64,000 nucleotides of DNA from Centroberyx gerrardi (GCF_048128805.1 NC_136005.1:5145352-5209351), one strand, 5' to 3'; shown: positions 48,587 through 60,345, counted from the first letter of the stretch. The notes: generated by a model not told the origin, from the sequence alone. Translations and numbers: made by a program.

Positions 48587-51500
48587 TGTGTGTGTGTGTT
48601 GCGGGTCGGTCTGCGCTGTAATAGCTGCTGGTTTGTTTTGTCTGACTCCAGGCCTTTGTATTATCACAAGGAAAAAGATAAATTGCAGAAAACTAATATC
48701 TACCGACCCAACTCTTTCTTTACTGTGTACGCTGAAGAGAAAATTACATTTGATATCACTTTATAAACAAATTCCTGCCTGCGGATTATGTATGGTGTGT
48801 TGTCTTTCTGCCTGCTTATCTGCCCTACCTACTGTCTATCTCTCATGTGTATGTGTGAGTGTGTGTTTGTGTGTGTGCAGAGATACTGTATGTTCATGAG
48901 TGTTGGTCTATCTGCTCGACCCACTATCTGTCTGTGTTATGGCCTCTATATACCAATACTAACCCATGAGCCGGTCAGTAGTTTTCACATTGATCTCATC
49001 AAACTGCCTCTTGTGCCAAACATAGTGAGACCTCTTGTTCTGAAACACAAACCAGACAAATACATCTGTGACTATTTATCTCACGATATTTGCCAATAAT
49101 TGACACATTAGGCCTCATTTATGGAGCCAAACCACAGTTATGATTTATGAATATTCAGTCTTGATGCCAAAATCAGCGGGTTGCATTGATTTTCTCCATT
49201 TGTCTGACTTAAAAGATAAAACTAATTTCTATCAGTAACCAGAAAAGACACTCCCACAGTCTTACTGTAGAGCAACTGTGAGTTTTCACAGTGGCTGCCT
49301 TTCATTGTACATACAAAAAAACAATATGTGGGCAACAAAATCATGCATGAGTTAATGTAAGGAATTGAAAGGAAGGAAGCATGTGTCATTTTATTTTTTT
49401 TTATCTTTGAGCAAAAGAAAATCATCCTACTGGTTTGGCCTTCAGCCACACGTCTATGAGGTTCCTCCTGTCTTTGCGATCCCCCTTGCGAGAGTTGGAG
49501 GTGGGGTACTCGGGGTCCGGGGTGCCTTTGGGTGTCATGTACATCCTCCCTCCACCCAGAATCACCTTATAGGGGCACCAGACAATGGAATCATTATATT
49601 GAACATGACAGTCAATACATTGAGGAAACCATACTACAGCAACAGTGAATAATGCAGTGGTTTTCAAGAGTGCTGCTGGTTTTCTATCCTACCAGGTAGT
49701 TAATTGCATTCACCGTGGATCCTAGGTGTGAAATCGTCTCTGATTAGAAGACTAGCATGAAAACCAGCAGGGCTCTTGGAACAGAGTGTCCATGTGCCTA
49801 CAGCCTTTGTAGAAAAGGTCGAGAGTTTACAGCAGCAACGTGCACATCATCTGTGTGTGTTTGATGTGTAGATCAGCGGTTCTCAACGTGGGGTCCGGGG
49901 ACCACCAGGGGACCTTGAGGGGGTTCCAGGGGGTCCCCAGCAAATTGATGAATTGTTAAAGTTCACCATTATTTCATTTAAAAGAACTTAATACAATTAT
50001 TGAATGTAGAAGAATGACTATTTTGATAGTTTCACTGTTATCTCTCTACCTACAGATAGTCTTGGACAAAATCATATCTAACAATAAAAAACATTCTCAG
50101 ATTTGGGTCTGAGAGACAAAATCTCATCAAATGGGGGTCCGTGGCTCTAATGTGGACTAAATTTGGGGTCCTCAATATGAAAAAGGTTGAGAATCATAAG
50201 CAAGTCTGATTTACAATCTGATTTACTTGCATTGTGCATTGAGTAAGCCAATGATATGTGTTAAACAGTGATGCAGTAGTTAAACAAAAGGTGCATAAAT
50301 TATTAACTAGACTAGAGTATGTTTTACTTTCTAAAAGACAACATTTTCATGCAGCTTACATCAGTTAGATACTACTTTCTTTAATGCATCCTTTGAATCC
50401 CAAGGAGTTGTATCGAATGAAAAAGATGAATAAAGTGTGACAAATCTAATGGTGGGTAAACTGAGTTTCCCTGTTCCATGAGATCACTTCATTCTTTAGC
50501 CTTGAATGTATGTCTTGAAAGTATGTATGCACTCTACTCTGAGGTCATGTTGTTTTTTCTTCTTCACTCAGTGTGTCAGTCCTGTATTGTGCAACTGTCT
50601 TGTAATGTGCCAGCACCGTTCGACCAGGTCAAATTCCTTGTGCACCCGTTGCACTTGGCAAATAAATGTGACTCCAGGCTCTGATAAAAATCTTATTTAA
50701 ATTAATCTGATTTACCTGTGAGCAACGTGTAAAGTGACACTACATAAGGGTTAATTTCCAAATTGCTCAATAACTATCTGGGGAACACAACAACAAAGGA
50801 CTTTGAAACATATCATGCTTTGTTACAATGTTTGTGCTATCAGTTGTAAGAGTTAAAGGATAAGGCCGGTGTTTTTTAGTGCATTTCTTACCGTCAACAA
50901 ATCCTATGAAAATAACAAAATCAGCAATGCTCTGGGCAACATATTTCATCATCACGATGCACCGGGCCAGCCGGCTTTTTCCTCAAACAACTTAATAAAC
51001 CGGCTGTAAACACTTTGCGATCTCAGGAAAGTAGCTCCGTAGCACCGATAATAGTCCCCGGCGTAATGAAGAATTTGTTCCCATTTAAATTTGATTTGGT
51101 AATAACTACAACAGTCTGACTTTTCGTGGTAACAGTTAGCGATTTTTAAAATTGAAACTACGTCTTTGTGAGCTGTATTTCAAGGTTTTTAGCTTACAAT
51201 TGGAGCCAATGACTTTCGGGTTGACGGCTAAAAACGGTACGTGGGAAGTCAGAAAGTAACGGGAGTAGAGCAAACGCATTGTTGATTTTGTTATTTTCAT
51301 AGGATTTGTTGACGGTAAGCAATGCATTACAAAACACCGGCCTTATCCTTTAAGAGAAGGAGCCATTTTTTCAAATTGGGCATATCTCATTTTGGAATGA
51401 AAAACTTCACATTTTAACTGTCAAACGGCAGCAACGCGTTGCTTCTTACGTACATCGATGTCAACGTTGGAGACCAGCTGGGTGGCGATGTCGACGCAGC

Positions 51501-54500
51501 CCTGCCGGCGGGCGCTGGAGGGAACGTCGGCGTCGCTGTACCAGCTGCGGCTCACAGAGTGAGCGTAGGCAGCGGCCGGGGAGGCATGCTGGACACGGGT
51601 GGTGGTCACGATGCCTACTGATTTACCTGACCAACACACACACACACACACACACATCAGAATCACAGCTCTAATCGGCAAATAGAAGAAATGTGCAGGA
51701 ATTTGTCAAATTTTTTGACAAATTGACAATTTACAGAGGACAACCTTAAATATGCAGATAGGAGTTTTAGTTATACAAACATTTCTCTGAGGCTATAACT
51801 CAAACAGTGAGATTTTTTTCTGCATCCAGAGCAGCTCTGCCTCCGAGAAATGTTTGTATAAAAACTCCAACCTGCCTTAAATACAGTATAAAGGGACAAT
51901 TCAAGGCATACTGCGGCAGTCTGTGTAGTGTATATGACACAGAGACACAGAGACACAGATACTGAAAGTAAGACACACACCAAAAACAAACATCATTTTA
52001 CTACACACAGTGAGTATCAGATTTCTCATAAAGATAGTATAGCTAAGTGTATAGGCTATAAATAGCACAGCGATAGACACATGTGCACAGACACCGATTC
52101 AAGCATGATCACAAACAAAAAATTGAACAGAATGCTGTTTAAAGCTATATGATCCCCTATTTGTCTAGATATAGGCCTTTTGTGAACCTTGACCCATAAG
52201 TGCTGATGATCGGGTAGCTTGGAACTTGCTTATCAAATGATTGTTTTATTCCTTTTTTATATCTTATATTAAGGCAGATAATGAGGCTGGGACATTGCAT
52301 ATCTTGAGATAAGAATTTATTCCAAACAAGTCAAACTTTTCCATCACACAGTACACTAAGAGATAGCAAGTGTGAGTGTGGAACATTTCTCTAATGAAGC
52401 GTAGGGGTAAAGGATGGAGCGGCGGGCGGGTTTGTGACTGGAAAGTTGGCAGGATGGGGAAGGTGAATGATTGACGTTCGCTCGTCCTTCAACAACAACC
52501 GTAGACGTGTCCTTACGCAAGGCACTGAACCCCCAATCCCCCCCCCCCGATCTGCTTAGTGACAAATAGTTCCCCTGGTTTTCCACAATTCCGGGAAGAA
52601 CGTGGGCTTTGCCGCAGAATAATAGTGAAGTCACGTAATTATGCAGAAAATTATCAAAAATGTTCCTCAGTTGCTTATCACTGCCTCTAGATGTCACTAA
52701 GGACGGCTGACGGTTTTATGTCCACTTTACCTCTTTATTGGCTAAAATACCCTTTGTGCATATAAACGTGTCACACTTTATCTGTTAGCTTCGACAATAG
52801 TTCTGATTGATTAAAACATTAAACCTTTTGATTAACAGGTTATACAGGGCTTTAGCAGTTTTAGCCACAATCTAATCTATGGGTTAAAGTTCCCATATTT
52901 ATGACTGTGTCCCATGCACTTTGAATTGTTTCATTTACTTTTATTTGTTTTTGCACCTTTTATTAATCAATAAGCAATTGATTTGTTAACGATGACATTT
53001 TTCTGACTGCTTATAGGCCTATTCTGCTTTTTCAATTTTAAAAGCTTCAATTCTACAGTAGTTTATGATTACTATTATTTTATTTACTAGGCAACAAGTT
53101 TGTTATATGTAAAGACAGTTTATTTCTGTAGATCGTTCTCCTCTGACCTGTGGTATTTTCATTCTCCTCTGTGAATAAATGGTACTTAATACATGACAAC
53201 ATGACTTCTTTCAAGAAATCATCATAAAGCAATGAAGAAAATCTTGAAACAAGAAACTTTCTCCACGACAATTTCACTTTTACCAAGTAAATGTCCTGAA
53301 ACAAGTCACATTATCCTGAAAAAAAGTCAAATTTGTTGAAACCGGTAAAATTATCTGCCAGTGCAGTGAGATGATTTGATAAGCTTGATAAGTCTGGAAA
53401 CAAGATAATATCTTACCAAGTTTGTCAGTTTTTGCAGTGTGGACACTATAGTGCCAAAACACCTGAATTGGAAACGGTGCATCTGCTACCAAATCAAACC
53501 ACGTGCAAAGAACACAATGATAGCTATTAGCTGTATGCATAAACGGGGAGGTGTGCCTAATAAAGTGGATACTGAGTGTATGTGAAAAGGTCCCGTTCCA
53601 TCAGCGGTTACCTTGTGCTTTGGCGCGCCGCAGCACTGAGTAGACCTCGTTGCCGAAGGTGGTGTTGCACTCGTAGGCCACTGCGTGAGCGCTGAGTCCT
53701 ACGGTCTTAGCGTTAGCCTTCACCCCGCAGTGGTAGGCTGTAGCCGTGCTAGCGCTGTCCGCTACCTGCTTATCCACACTGTAGGTCTGCAGAGACAAAC
53801 ACAATGAGAGAGAGGAAGTGGGCTTGGCTATAGGTTGAATCACTTGTGTTATGTCAATTTGCGATAAGAAAAAGGACATTCATTTATATGAAAATGTCAA
53901 ATTATTATTAGTTCAAATAAACACAGCTCTTGGCAACACCCAGCAGGTATTTTGCAGGTGTGTGAGAACAATGATGCGATCTCATGAAATCTGAATTTTT
54001 ATAATCAGATGTCAGAAACTGCACAGAACATGTGTAACCATAGTCTTAGAGAGAGAGAAATATAGGATCCCAAAGGTCTCTTTTTTAACAAAGATAGTCA
54101 GACATAGAAATGTGGGTTTTCTATAAGTTAAAACACAGCAATACCATCGGGGTTGTGGTCCCCATAAACTGTTTTCGGGGGCCGTTCAGAACATCTTATC
54201 AGATGAACGTGAGGCAGGCCGGATCACACAGCAAACACACTGGATATTCAGACACTGTTCCAAAATGTCCAACGTTTAACCGAGTGTGAAAACAATTGAG
54301 GGATTATGCTTGGCCCCGAGGCTGGATCTAACTTTTATCTGACCGTGAGTCTATTTTCACTGTTCCCTGCTTTCACCGCAATGTCAGCGTTTTCAGTTAA
54401 AGTGTTGATTTTAGCTAAACCCTTTAAAACTCTTCTAACTCTTTGCCTGCAAAATGTTTGAGGACTTAACCACCAAGCTGGAGTGGGATGGAATGAGACA

Positions 54501-54620
54501 AGATGCAACATGTTAAGAGGACAAAGCATGTGAGCAATGGACACACACACACACACACACACACACCCACCCACTTCACCACTGACCCACCCATCTATAT
54601 ATGGGCGTATTATCTTGCAG

Positions 54621-54679
<59 letters not shown>

Positions 54680-54817
54680 CCTTTTCTGCCGATGCCTACT
54701 GATTTACCAGGCAAACACACACACACACACATGTACATGACCCATATACCCACCTGTATGTCCTCTCTCTTTCTCTCTCTCTCTCTCTCTTCCTCTCTCT
54801 CTCTCTCTCTCCCTCTA

Positions 54818-54849
<32 letters not shown>

Positions 54850-54944
54850 TCTAACAACACCCAGAGATGACATGAGTCCGTTCTCTGAGCCTGTCCACTG
54901 ATAAGAGTGGTGACAGATGTGTGTGTGTGTGTGTGTAGGTGTGT

Positions 54945-54980
<36 letters not shown>

Positions 54981-57945
54981 CTGAAGGCAAAGAGGTCGCA
55001 GAGTGCAGTAGGGCTCCATGGTGTTAACCAAAAAATATTTCCATTTGTTTCTTGTGTAAACTTGTTTCTGTGGCTTGTTTTGTTTTTCTTAATTGTGAAG
55101 CAGTCTGTAAAATGTCTTTTGTGCTATAATAACTGCTATACTAAAGTAAATGATAATATAATGCAGTTTTTCTTTACTTTTTCGATCACTATACTGTAAT
55201 TTTTGCACTTTTTTTTTGTTACCCCTTAAAAAAAATGTCTCAAATGGGCATTGTGGGAACAGAGTGGTATGTTAATGCTGTGGATTTGCTCTGTTTGAAT
55301 AAAATGAAAGCTTTTCCTCACTCTATGTGATTTGTAGGCCGGGGATTCTGCGCAGCTTGCTCTATTTTTGCTCTTTATGTTCTATACACAAGCATAAATT
55401 ACAGTACATCATGGATATGGGTAAGTATGCCTATTTTGCACATATTTCCTATCAAATATTGATATATGTACAGCATATATCATCCCACTAATGTCACTGA
55501 ATACTAAGTTCAAGTCATTAAACTTGAAGGCGATGTTTGTAACCATGGAACGAGACAAACATGCATGCAAAATGAACATCGCTCTCACACAGAGTTGCAT
55601 AGTCTACAATTCAAAATTTTAGCTATTTCACTTATTTTTTAGCTATTTAACTTATTTTTATAGGAACATTTGAGATTGCAAAGCTGCCGCAGGAATGCAA
55701 TTAGAAGTTAAAATAGATATAAAAATATAAATCGGAATGTTCATTCATTGGTAAATGATGAATACGTATAATTAAAACCAAAAGGAATATGGAAAAGAAA
55801 ACCATTTTTCAGGCAGTGACCATCGAGAGAGAAAGTAGACCAAATATTCTGGTAATTAAAGAGTAAAGCCTATGCAGATGGTCTGAAGTGGTGCGTTTAG
55901 GCGTGTAGGTAGAAAAAAAAATAGACTTTAAGCCTAAAAAGATGGAGCAGGTCGGAGTGATGTGTGTGTGAGGCAGAGCCAGTGCAGAAAACAGTGTTAA
56001 TTATATTGAGAGTGTTTCTTTCAGAGAGAGATGGACGACTAAAAACGCAGCTGAGTCTCTTCTGGTGTGGACCGGGCTTGATGAAACACTGCTGCCTTTT
56101 GCAAACTGGAAATTGCAGTATAGTCCATGTTGGATATTTGGATATGTTGTCGACCGTGTTGTTGGCACCTTAGACAGAGCGAGGTATGGGAAGCTGTCCA
56201 TGGCCAGCACCGTCTCCTCGCCGGACCCGCCCTCCATCTGACCCCGCAGGATGCGAGCCGCCGTCACCGTGGACACGCCCATCCCTGGGAGGGAGAGAGT
56301 GAGTGACAGGTGAGGGTCACCGATAAGCTCCGCCCATATTGTTTGGCTTTACCAACTTAGCCTGTTGAGACATACTGTTTGGTCTGAGGTTTTAAAGACA
56401 CCATGAGGAATTTATTTGAGCATCTAAACGTTGGAGGTATTTTCACATTCATATTCTTGAAGAGTTTGACATTCTGGAAGTTTCTTGACCCCACAGAGCT
56501 CAAAATACAGCTGTGTGTCCAGTTTGGAAACATTACAAATGTGGATAAACCTTTTACAGTCTCACAATACATATTAAAATACAAAAAAAGCTCAGACTAT
56601 AACATTCAGAGTGAAGAAAAAATGTCTTCAATCCAATAAATCCCTATGTAAACAAAGTCAAAAGAGGGCAAATTTGCAAATGGACTGGGTTTTCAATTCG
56701 GTGGTTTGCCAGGAGAACTACATTTTCAAACAAAATCATTACTGACTCTTGCAGAATACAAAATATATTGTAATACTCTAGACTGCTATTACACTATTCT
56801 GCTGTATGCTAGCTTCTGATATCAGTTTCTCCTGAACAATTTGGGGACCCACTCTTCTCTTCCTGTGATCCACCGCTCAGTCCCACCCCCGGGCTTAAAG
56901 AAACCCCTCTCACTTTGTTGCGCTTAACTTTCCCCTAAACACCACAGTTACGCAACTGAGAACAAGCTCTGGCCGGCGTTATTGGAGCATGATCTGGGAG
57001 ATACGTGAAGAAAACTCAGCCACGACCACCCAGAAATGTAACTAAGTAGGTCTGATTAAGAGCAGAGATTCTGGCAGCTATCAGGAAACAACTCTTAAAT
57101 CTCTGTGCCTTTAAACGGCTCCCCTTACAAAAACTGGTCTCATGCCTCACCAGCTGTTAATATACCGCCCGAGCGACGATTATTTGCGAGAAATTCTCCG
57201 ATCAAATCCGATCCAGATGGAAACTTTCCCCTAATTGCCGTGGAAATCCTTTCGCTAGACGGTGCAGCCGCTGAGTGCCAGGCTGCTGCAGGAGACCACA
57301 TCTGGAGATGGCATGTCTCTTCACCTACCGTCGCCCAGGAACAGGATGATGTTCTTGGCCCGGTGCTCCCGTGGGCGGAGCCTCAGCGCGGCGTCCAGCG
57401 TTTCCCTGGCCTGAGCGTCCCAGTAGGCCGGCTCCTTCTCCCGCTCATACTGCGCTGCTCCATGGAAACACACACACACACACACAGACAAGAGAAGGGG
57501 ATGGATGTGTGTGTGTGGATGTGGGGTTGATCTCAGAGGTTTAACAGGTAGAGAAAAAGAAGTGTGTGTGATAGTGTTTGGGTATGTGTGTGTGTGTGTG
57601 TGTGTGGTGTTTGCATGTGTGGAATGGTATAAGGGCTCAGGTATAGGAGAGCTTCAAGTGCATTTAAATGTGTGTGTGTGTGTGGGGGGCTGTTTGCATG
57701 TGGGGAATGGTATAAGGGCTCAGGTATAAGAGAGCTTCAAGTTTGTTTAAGTGTGTGTGTGTCTGTGTGTGTGTCTCTGTGTGTGTGTGTGCGTGTGTGT
57801 GTGGTGTTTGCATGTGTGGAATGGTAAGGACTAAGGTATACGAGAGCTTCAAGTGTATTTCAGTGTGTGTGTGTGTGTGTGTGTGCGTGTGTGTGTGTAT
57901 GTGTCAAATGGTAAGGGCTCAGGTATAGGAGAGCTTCAAATGTGT

Positions 57946-57998
<53 letters not shown>

Positions 57999-58701
57999 CC
58001 TGTGCATACATGCCTCTCCCTCTGTCTTTCCCTGACACTTTGAAATATAAGCATGGCCTGGGGTGGGACAGAGGAGAGGCGAGAAGGGGGTTTCTGAAGA
58101 GGCGTCAAAATTACAAAAACAGAAACAAGAAGAAGAAGAAGAAGACGCTCTCGGTTGCTGTCCGTTCACGCCCGCTGACAGGCGGAGGGCGAGGGAGGGA
58201 AGTCGAAAAGGAACATTCCTCCGGCCACGCACCAAAACAGCGGAAAGGCAAACAGTCCGTCCAACATTTCATAACACTTTACATAAACAGGTGGACACAG
58301 ACAAAAATACATACACACGTTTGTGCACGGACACTGACACAGACTCCTCCATTACACCTACACACCTGAGCTCTTACTCACAAACCAATGCAGAAGTTTA
58401 AGCCCTGAGGCAGACGCACACTCCCTCTCTCTCTCTTCTCACACACACACACACACACACTCATCCTTTCCCAGCATGCAAACCTCTCTTCACCTCTTAC
58501 TCACCCACTCCCGGAGGCTGAGGTTACCTGCTCGCGCCGCTCTGTGCATCCAAATGTCCGCCCACAAAGTGCTACTAATATCCCCTCCGCGGACAACAAT
58601 AATAACTCTGTCGTCTCCTCACCTTGGCTGTCCGCGACGGCCCGGTCGGCGGCCAGCAGGACGGGGCCCAGGAGGAGGAGCAGGAGCCCGGGGGTCTGCA
58701 T
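43098..58701 (-). CDS. alpi: Alkaline phosphatase 2 (intestinal-type, tandem copy), 11 coding exons
   Basis: GPI-anchored phosphomonoesterase, 531 residues. Exons: 58623-58701, 57329-57454, 56169-56284, 53612-53786, 51454-51626, 49431-49565, 48964-49039, 47088-47222, 46281-46472, 44888-45004, 43098-43369. Phases match phosphatase 1 throughout. Signal peptide: [20 protein letters not shown]. Motifs: LFLGDGMG (Asp68), [12 protein letters not shown] (Ser118), [30 protein letters not shown]. The C-terminal hydrophobic end [12 protein letters not shown] is a GPI signal. Exon 7 is divergent ([14 protein letters not shown]) and was found from its AG and GT borders. DADVPSSAR and [10 protein letters not shown] resemble the mammalian intestinal/placental enzymes. 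All introns are GT-AG except intron 8, which must be read AT-AC to keep the metal-binding motif. The role by family is phosphate release and lipopolysaccharide dephosphorylation at the gut brush border; expression site here is inferred. Confidence 0.92.
43790..43885 (-). repeat. Repeat terminus with GAAACG motif
   Basis: The minus strand reads GACAAAGGCTCATTTGAGCT, then GAAACGCATTGG, then an AAAATAAAATAAAAC run and GCAGTGACAGTGCC. This order (GAAGGC-like, GAAACG, AATAAA, terminal block) is also seen at 33171-33309 and 44130-44300. Confidence 0.45.
44130..44300 (-). repeat. Repeat terminus with GATGAAGGC motif
   Basis: The minus strand reads GATGAAGGCCGTGGGGTTGA, then TACGCTGGACGC, then AATAAAGGCTTTTTAAGTG and CTGTGACTTGGATC. 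The open frame running from 44271 upstream is probably part of the same repeat and not a gene. Confidence 0.5.
46473..47087 (-). other. Alkaline phosphatase 2 intron 8: probable U2-type AT-AC intron
   Basis: The donor is GTGGAAG|ATAAGTACC and the acceptor CTCCGTTAC|GAGGGAGAATT on the minus strand. Joining them gives [12 protein letters not shown], the exact family consensus containing Mg and Zn ligands. No GT-AG pair gives that motif: the GT four bases further on is in frame only with an AG that deletes one residue and changes three. The donor matches a U2 consensus except for A at +1, unlike the U12 donor ATATCC. Length is 615 bp. Confidence 0.65.
47350..47880. repeat. Inverted-repeat element in intron 7 of alkaline phosphatase 2
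   Basis: GGTTGAGTTAAACCTCAATG (47424-47443) plus GGCGGAGCCAAAG is mirrored at 47796-47845 as CTTTGGCTCCGCCCACTAAG and GGTTTAACTCAACC. Arms are about 50 bp and roughly 320 bp apart. The left flank GGAGTTTTAGTTAGCC and TACAAACATTTCC is related to the foldback element at 51745-51880. Confidence 0.65.
48600..48785 (+). repeat. Dispersed repeat, copy 1 (follows a GT tract)
   Basis: Shares GGTTTGTTTTGTCTGACTCC, TAAATTGCAGAAAACTAATA and ATTACATTTGATATCAC with the copy at 62560-62760. Both follow a long GT tract directly. It lies between exons 7 and 8 of alkaline phosphatase 2, about 180 bp after exon 7 in the direction of transcription. Confidence 0.65.
49875..50206. repeat. hAT (Charlie-type) MITE in intron 5 of alkaline phosphatase 2
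   Basis: Starts CAGCGGTTCTCAACGTGGGG and ends AAAAGGTTGAGAATCA. The motif CAGYGGTTCTCAACC with the inverted GGTTGAGAACC at the far end is typical of widespread vertebrate hAT MITEs. The interior is rich in GGGGTCC. Confidence 0.8.
50857..51349. repeat. MITE with TTAA target duplication (piggyBac-like)
   Basis: TTAA at 50853-50856 and 51350-51353 flanks terminal inverted repeats of about 75 bp: left AGGATAAGGCCGGTGTTTTT, right inverted AGGATAAGGCCGGTGTTTTG, both continuing through CTTACCGTCAACAAATCC and TATGAAAATAACAAAATCA. The interior of about 340 bp has no transposase. High arm identity suggests a fairly young copy. It lies in intron 5 of alkaline phosphatase 2. Confidence 0.85.
51745..51880. 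repeat. Foldback MITE in intron 4 of alkaline phosphatase 2
   Basis: GGAGTTTTAGTTATACAAAC plus ATTTCTCTGAGGC is mirrored by GCCTCCGAGAAATGTTTGTA plus AAAACTCC, a nearly continuous hairpin of about 135 bp. The same terminal sequence flanks the element at 47350. Confidence 0.7.
52480..52580 (+). repeat. SINE-body fragment
   Basis: TACGCAAGGCACTGAACCCC, then CAATCCCCCC and GATCTGCTTAGTGAC, match the middle of the fish SINEs in this window. Head and tail are missing. Confidence 0.45.
54622..54672. repeat. (TC)n microsatellite
   Basis: Pure TC tract of about 50 bp. Further TC, CA and GT tracts follow up to 54980. Confidence 0.95.
54690..54722 (-). pseudogene. Fragment of alkaline phosphatase 2 exon 5 with its acceptor side
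   Basis: CGATGCCTACTGATTTACC (54690-54708) is identical over 19 bp to the start of exon 5 at 51610-51628. Both are followed on the plus strand by a (CA)n tract. On the minus strand it codes GKSVGI. It lies in intron 3, upstream of exon 4, and is too short to work as exon 5. Partial duplication is the simplest origin. Confidence 0.65.
57603..57951. repeat. Minisatellite in intron 1 of alkaline phosphatase 2
   Basis: Four units of roughly 75-120 bp, each with GTTTGCATGTGTGGAATGGT (or a variant), GGGCTCAGGTATAGGAGAGC and TTCAAGTGTATTT, separated by GT runs of different length. Confidence 0.85.
58623..58701 (-). other. Proximal first coding exon of alkaline phosphatase 2
   Basis: Codes 26 residues of signal peptide and one base of the next codon, ending CCAAG|GTGAGG. 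A TATA-like CTTTAAAAAGG at 58841-58850 lies about 140 bp upstream, with GA microsatellites around 58788-58970. Confidence 0.8.
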
Positions 58702-58922
58702 CCCTAACCCCAGCAACCTGGAGCCTGGAGAGGTCGACACAGCCGGCTTTTCAGAACAACACACCGAGACAGAAAGACAAGAGGCACAGAGGGAGAGAGA
58801 GAGAGAGTGTGTGTGTGGCAGCGAAGCCCTCCGGCCCTGCCTTTTTAAAGCCCCGCTGGGTGTGTTGTAAGGAAGGGCCCACGCCAGCTCATAGGCTTAG
58901 AGCCACAAAAGAGAGAGAGTGT

Positions 58923-58961
<39 letters not shown>

Positions 58962-60199
58962 GAGCCAGGAGAGCGAGAGAGAGACAGAGAAGCAAGGACC
59001 ACACAGGAGCGCTGTAGCATCGCAGCCCCTCTCCTCGCTTTGATTCCTGAAAAAGCACCACCCCCCCTTTTTATTGTTTTAAAAGGTTGCTTTCATTTAT
59101 TTCTGTCTCTTTTCCTGGCTGCCTCACTCTGAAGTGTGTATGATAGAAATTTGAATGGCCCTTTGATGTGGTAAATGCATAATGGGTCTTTTTATGCAGC
59201 AGTTGATTTAACGGGGAGAAAAAAAAAAAGTCTGCCCAATTTGTGTTGGCATTCATCATGATACAAATCATAACGGTTTCTCTTTCCATTTCTTTCCCCC
59301 CCATCCCCTGGAAAAACAGTCCAGGGGAGAGAGGGAACGAGGTCCAACGTATTCTCGGGAATATCATGATTGAGTCATGATGTGCTCTGCTTTTCATGTC
59401 GGGAGCACGGTCATATTTCCATTTTCCCCTCTCTGAATCTTTGCATTTAAAAGACCCCAATATTTTCCCTCTCTCACCAAGTCAACTTGGCCGGTTTTTC
59501 CGTGGGAAGTAAAGCGGGGATAGCATTTTTCCTCCGTGAGGTAGTGGAGACCGCCTGCAGAATGAAAATGTCTCTCTTTTTTTTACGCAAACACAACAGT
59601 TTATGTGTGAAATGAGGTGAGTTGGGCCAGCTTTGTTCCGTGCGGCCGGAGGAAGCGAATTCCCGGCGTGCGGCTCTCCGCCGCGCGAAACCCGGGAGGC
59701 TGAATCTCGTTACCGTTCAGCGCTCCACAAGACCTCTGCTCTCTGCCAAGCGCTCACCCATTGCCAACAGGGGTTTGCAGTTAGTCACATGTGCCTAATC
59801 AAGACTCCAATAAAATCATAGCAGCACCCTGGGTAAAGAGGCCTCACATGACGCGGCCCACACCACATGAGCTGGAATTACCAGCGGCAATGTGCGAGAG
59901 CGGGAAAACCTGTGGAGGCACGTCTGTCTGTCCATTTGTTATGGGTTCGCCCCAGAGAGAAAGGCTGACTTATGTTGGGAAAGTCGATTTAGTTCCCTCC
60001 GAGACAAGTGTAAATAGCCGGTGGCTGTTTTAGGTCTCAGCGTGGATCATCCATCCACCAAAAGGTGCTTAGGCACTTTTGTTGGTTGATTACATGGCAA
60101 GCTTGAATGCTCGTGGGAAGCCTGTGAAGTCACAGGAATTTAAAAAAACGTGAACCAACCACAGCAAAACAACAGTTTAAGAAGTCTACTCCCAAGAAA

Positions 60200-60345
60200 T
60201 ACTAGTGATTATTTTGTTAACCAAGGACTTAGCTTATCTACCATCTCTTCAAATGTACAATCATTTGTTTCAGTTTGTGCTATTTGTCATTTTTTGTTAC
60301 TTTTTCCAAGAGGTAGATATCTCATTTTGAAAACAAATCTCTTCA
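60200..60345. repeat. GAAGAGC-family MITE copy
   Basis: Carries TTGTTAACCAAGGACTTAGC, CATTTGTTTCAGTTTGTGC and, at the end, GATATCTCATTTTGAAAACA. These match the centre and right end of the element at 26230-26497. Confidence 0.55.

Noticed and set aside
48788..49099. 103-residue plus-strand frame
   Set aside because: It is antisense to exon 7 of alkaline phosphatase 2, which has proper AG/GT borders and the YVW motif.
54503..54990. Long frames on both strands over TC, CA and GT tracts
   Set aside because: Simple-repeat translation; only the short exon-5 match inside is meaningful.
57560..58035. Regular repeats with spacers suggesting a CRISPR array
   Set aside because: This is a eukaryotic minisatellite with GT spacers; the spacers are not unique sequence and no cas genes exist here.
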